From an uncultured Eubacteriales bacterium (lineage in GTDB: Bacteria > Bacillota > Clostridia > Peptostreptococcales > Anaerovoracaceae): a stretch of DNA of 7,345 bases. The notes under the pieces are model-generated. The model ran no database searches. It worked only from the letters and a program-made list of their open reading frames with translations, and was not told where the DNA came from. Location: contig CACWYF010000090.1 of NCBI GenBank assembly GCA_902765035.1, positions 1 to 7,345 on the forward strand. The letters are read 5' to 3'. Numbering within the stretch: the first letter of the stretch is position 1; the number at the start of each line of letters is the position of its first letter. This document shows positions 6,282 through 7,345 of the stretch, one piece after another. A program made the position numbers and the translations under genes.

Positions 6282-6815
6282 TTATTTCTCCTCTGCATGC
6301 TCTTCCTTGAGCGCCTCGAGTCTCTCAGAGTACTCCTCCACTGTCATCATCTCCTTGGCGATGTCTGAATAGAGGATGCCCTCGAGATGATCATACTCGT
6401 GGCAGAATACTGTAGCGGCAAAACCTTCGAACTCGTACTCCTGCTCGTTTCCGTCAAGGTCAGTCGCTTTGATCCTGATCTTCTCAGGTCTGTCGACCAG
6501 GCCCATGTATCCCGGTACCGAGAGGCAGCCTTCGCTGGACTCCTGCGTGCCTTCCCTGTAAGTGATCTCAGGGTTGATCATGTAGTAGATCTTCTCTCTT
6601 ATGGCTTCGTCTTCCGAGTCCACATGAGGCATAGCAACGAAGAATCTCTTCATAACGCCTACCTGTGGTGCAGCGATGCCTACTCCATCAGCAGCGATCA
6701 TGGTCTCTACCATGTCCTCCGCCAGCTCGCGGATCCTCGGAGTTATCGCCTTGATCGGCTTGCATTTCTTGGTGAGGATCTCGGATCCTCTTACTGTGAT
6801 ATTTCTGAGTGCCAT
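6282..6815 (-). CDS. def: Peptide deformylase Def
   Basis: Def removes the N-terminal formyl group from new polypeptides at the ribosome, completing the formyl-methionine cycle begun by Fmt, encoded just downstream. The 177-residue protein has all three family motifs: GVGIAAPQVG (44-53), EGCLS (95-99) and HEYDH (139-143). Cys97, His139 and His143 bind the catalytic metal (usually Fe2+), and Glu140 is the general acid/base. A charged Glu-rich C-terminal helix (about 157-177) follows the catalytic core. Length is in the range of bacterial enzymes. The ATG at 6815 has AGGAGA 7 bases upstream. The 88-base gap before it holds a possible promoter. Confidence 0.98.
   Translation of the reverse strand: MALRNITVRGSEILTKKCKPIKAITPRIRELAEDMVETMIAADGVGIAAPQVGVMKRFFVAMPHVDSEDEAIREKIYYMINPEITYREGTQESSEGCLSVPGYMGLVDRPEKIRIKATDLDGNEQEYEFEGFAATVFCHEYDHLEGILYSDIAKEMMTVEEYSERLEALKEEHAEEK
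6288..6293 (-). promoter_or_regulatory. Ribosome binding site that fixes the fmt start at TTG 6280
   Basis: GAGGAG, within the last codons of def, lies 7 bases before TTG (6278-6280), an ideal distance. The alternative ATG at 6296-6298 lies upstream of this site and could not use it; it has only a weaker GGAAG close in front. Confidence 0.7.
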
Positions 6816-6833
6816 CTGTTTCTCCTGATTTTC

Positions 6834-6861
6834 AGTATATGCAAAACATTAAAAGTGTTAT
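6834..6861 (-). promoter_or_regulatory. Possible weak promoter upstream of def
   Basis: TATACT (6834-6839, five of six to TATAAT) is preceded, after 16 bases, by ATAACA (6856-6861, four of six to TTGACA) in an AT-rich 88-base gap. Transcription from it would begin at the edge of the def ribosome binding site, leaving a very short leader. The same gap holds repeated CAGATAA words but no convincing terminator after priA. Read-through from priA is equally possible. Confidence 0.3.
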
Positions 6862-6903
6862 CTGTAACTGTATTATCTGCTGCGATAAGTGAACGATGTC
6901 AGT

Positions 6904-7345
6904 CTAGTATGGATTCACATCGATCTCTATAAAGCATTCCGACTTTGATTCGATCATGCGGTCGCGGAATTCCATGTACTCCCTTATGTATCCTGCACGG
7001 CTTCCCGGTGGCGCCTTTATGATGAACTCCGCCCTGAATCTGCCGTCAGTCTTACGCTCGTCGAGCCTCACTCTGAGTACTGTCGCATCCTGCGGCGCCG
7101 ACCTCAGTCCCATGAGCCTCTTTCTGAAGGCCTCGGCATATGCAGAGGCTTCATCCGCTGACTCCGACACAAAGCCGACAGCTATTATATCAGAGTATGG
7201 AGGATAATTCATAATATTTCTGTGAAGTAATTCCGCTTCATAGAAAGCCTCGTAGTCTCCGGCAGCTGCCTGCCTTATGACATCGCTCTCAGGGTCGTAG
7301 GTCTGGATGATGACCCGGCTCTCTCCGCCGGCCCTTCCGGCCCTT
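6904..7345 (-). CDS. priA: Primosomal replication-restart helicase PriA (N'), C-terminal part (gene runs off the right edge)
   Basis: PriA is a 3'-to-5' DNA helicase that recognises stalled forks and reloads the replicative helicase. Only the last 146 residues are in the window. The frame enters in the middle of helicase motif VI, reading RAGRAGGESRVIIQTYDPES, with the arginines expected to contact ATP. It continues through the family-typical segment LLHRNIMNYPPYSDI and a C-terminal alpha/beta domain containing APPGSRAGYIREYMEFRDRM, and ends FIEIDVNPY at a TAG stop (6904-6906). The helicase motifs I-V, the zinc-binding cysteines and the N-terminal DNA-binding domain are outside. Its position directly upstream of def-fmt is the standard Firmicutes arrangement. 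The ATG at 7210-7212 is internal, not a start, because the frame and the similarity continue to the window edge. Confidence 0.95.
   Translation of the reverse strand, partial: RAGRAGGESRVIIQTYDPESDVIRQAAAGDYEAFYEAELLHRNIMNYPPYSDIIAVGFVSESADEASAYAEAFRKRLMGLRSAPQDATVLRVRLDERKTDGRFRAEFIIKAPPGSRAGYIREYMEFRDRMIESKSECFIEIDVNPY

Noticed and set aside
6862..6903. Possible terminator after priA from TTATC/GATAA and GTTA/TAAC inverted words
   Set aside because: The stems are only 4-5 AT-rich base pairs without a clean U-run, too weak to call a terminator.
1..7345. Search for a hidden novel system, mobile element, CRISPR array, tRNA or rRNA
   Set aside because: Nearly all bases belong to eight recognisable housekeeping genes on one strand. 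I saw no long direct repeats, inverted terminal repeats, integrase or transposase motifs, or abrupt composition change apart from the small AT-rich patch at the end of rsmB.

Overview
The window is a compact, entirely minus-strand block of housekeeping genes. Read in the direction of transcription (high to low coordinates) it runs: 3' end of priA, def, fmt, a YugP-type membrane zinc peptidase, rsmB, a PP2C phosphatase (stp/prpC), a PASTA-domain Ser/Thr kinase (prkC/stk), and the 5' part of rsgA. This order is characteristic of Firmicutes. A YugP-like peptidase between fmt and rsmB resembles what I recall of Clostridia (Lachnospiraceae and relatives) rather than Bacillus. Base composition is moderate rather than AT-rich, with strong GGAGG-type ribosome binding sites, which fits a gut- or oral-type clostridial anaerobe. 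No species can be named from the sequence alone.

Layout. At the right edge (7345-6904) is the C-terminus of the replication-restart helicase PriA. An 88-base gap with a possible promoter leads to def (6815-6282) and then fmt, which I start at a TTG codon (6280) one base after the def stop. A 60-base gap holding a small GC-rich hairpin separates fmt from the peptidase gene (5278-4571). rsmB follows almost directly, with a GTG start at 4568. After rsmB comes a 52-base gap. A near-consensus sigma-A-type promoter lies inside the 3' end of rsmB (-35 at 3194-3199, -10 at 3171-3176) and points at stp (3073-2339), prkC (2334-592) and rsgA (576 to the left edge). The gaps from stp to prkC and from prkC to rsgA are 4 and 15 bases.

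How the genes work together. def and fmt form the formyl-methionine cycle: Fmt formylates the initiator Met-tRNA and Def removes the formyl group from new proteins. RsmB methylates 16S rRNA, and RsgA is a GTPase that checks 30S subunit maturation. Stp and PrkC are an opposing phosphatase/kinase pair; PrkC senses the cell wall outside the membrane through PASTA repeats and signals to cytoplasmic targets. In Bacillus subtilis the RsgA homologue (CpgA/YloQ) is a reported PrkC substrate, so the operon joins wall sensing to ribosome assembly.

I find no mobile element, CRISPR array, tRNA, rRNA or defence system, and no credible undescribed system. The points worth checking are the internal promoter, the absence of rlmN between rsmB and stp (where related genomes usually have it), an apparent insertion in RsmB, and start-codon choices. 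No stretch over 300 bases lacks a gene.
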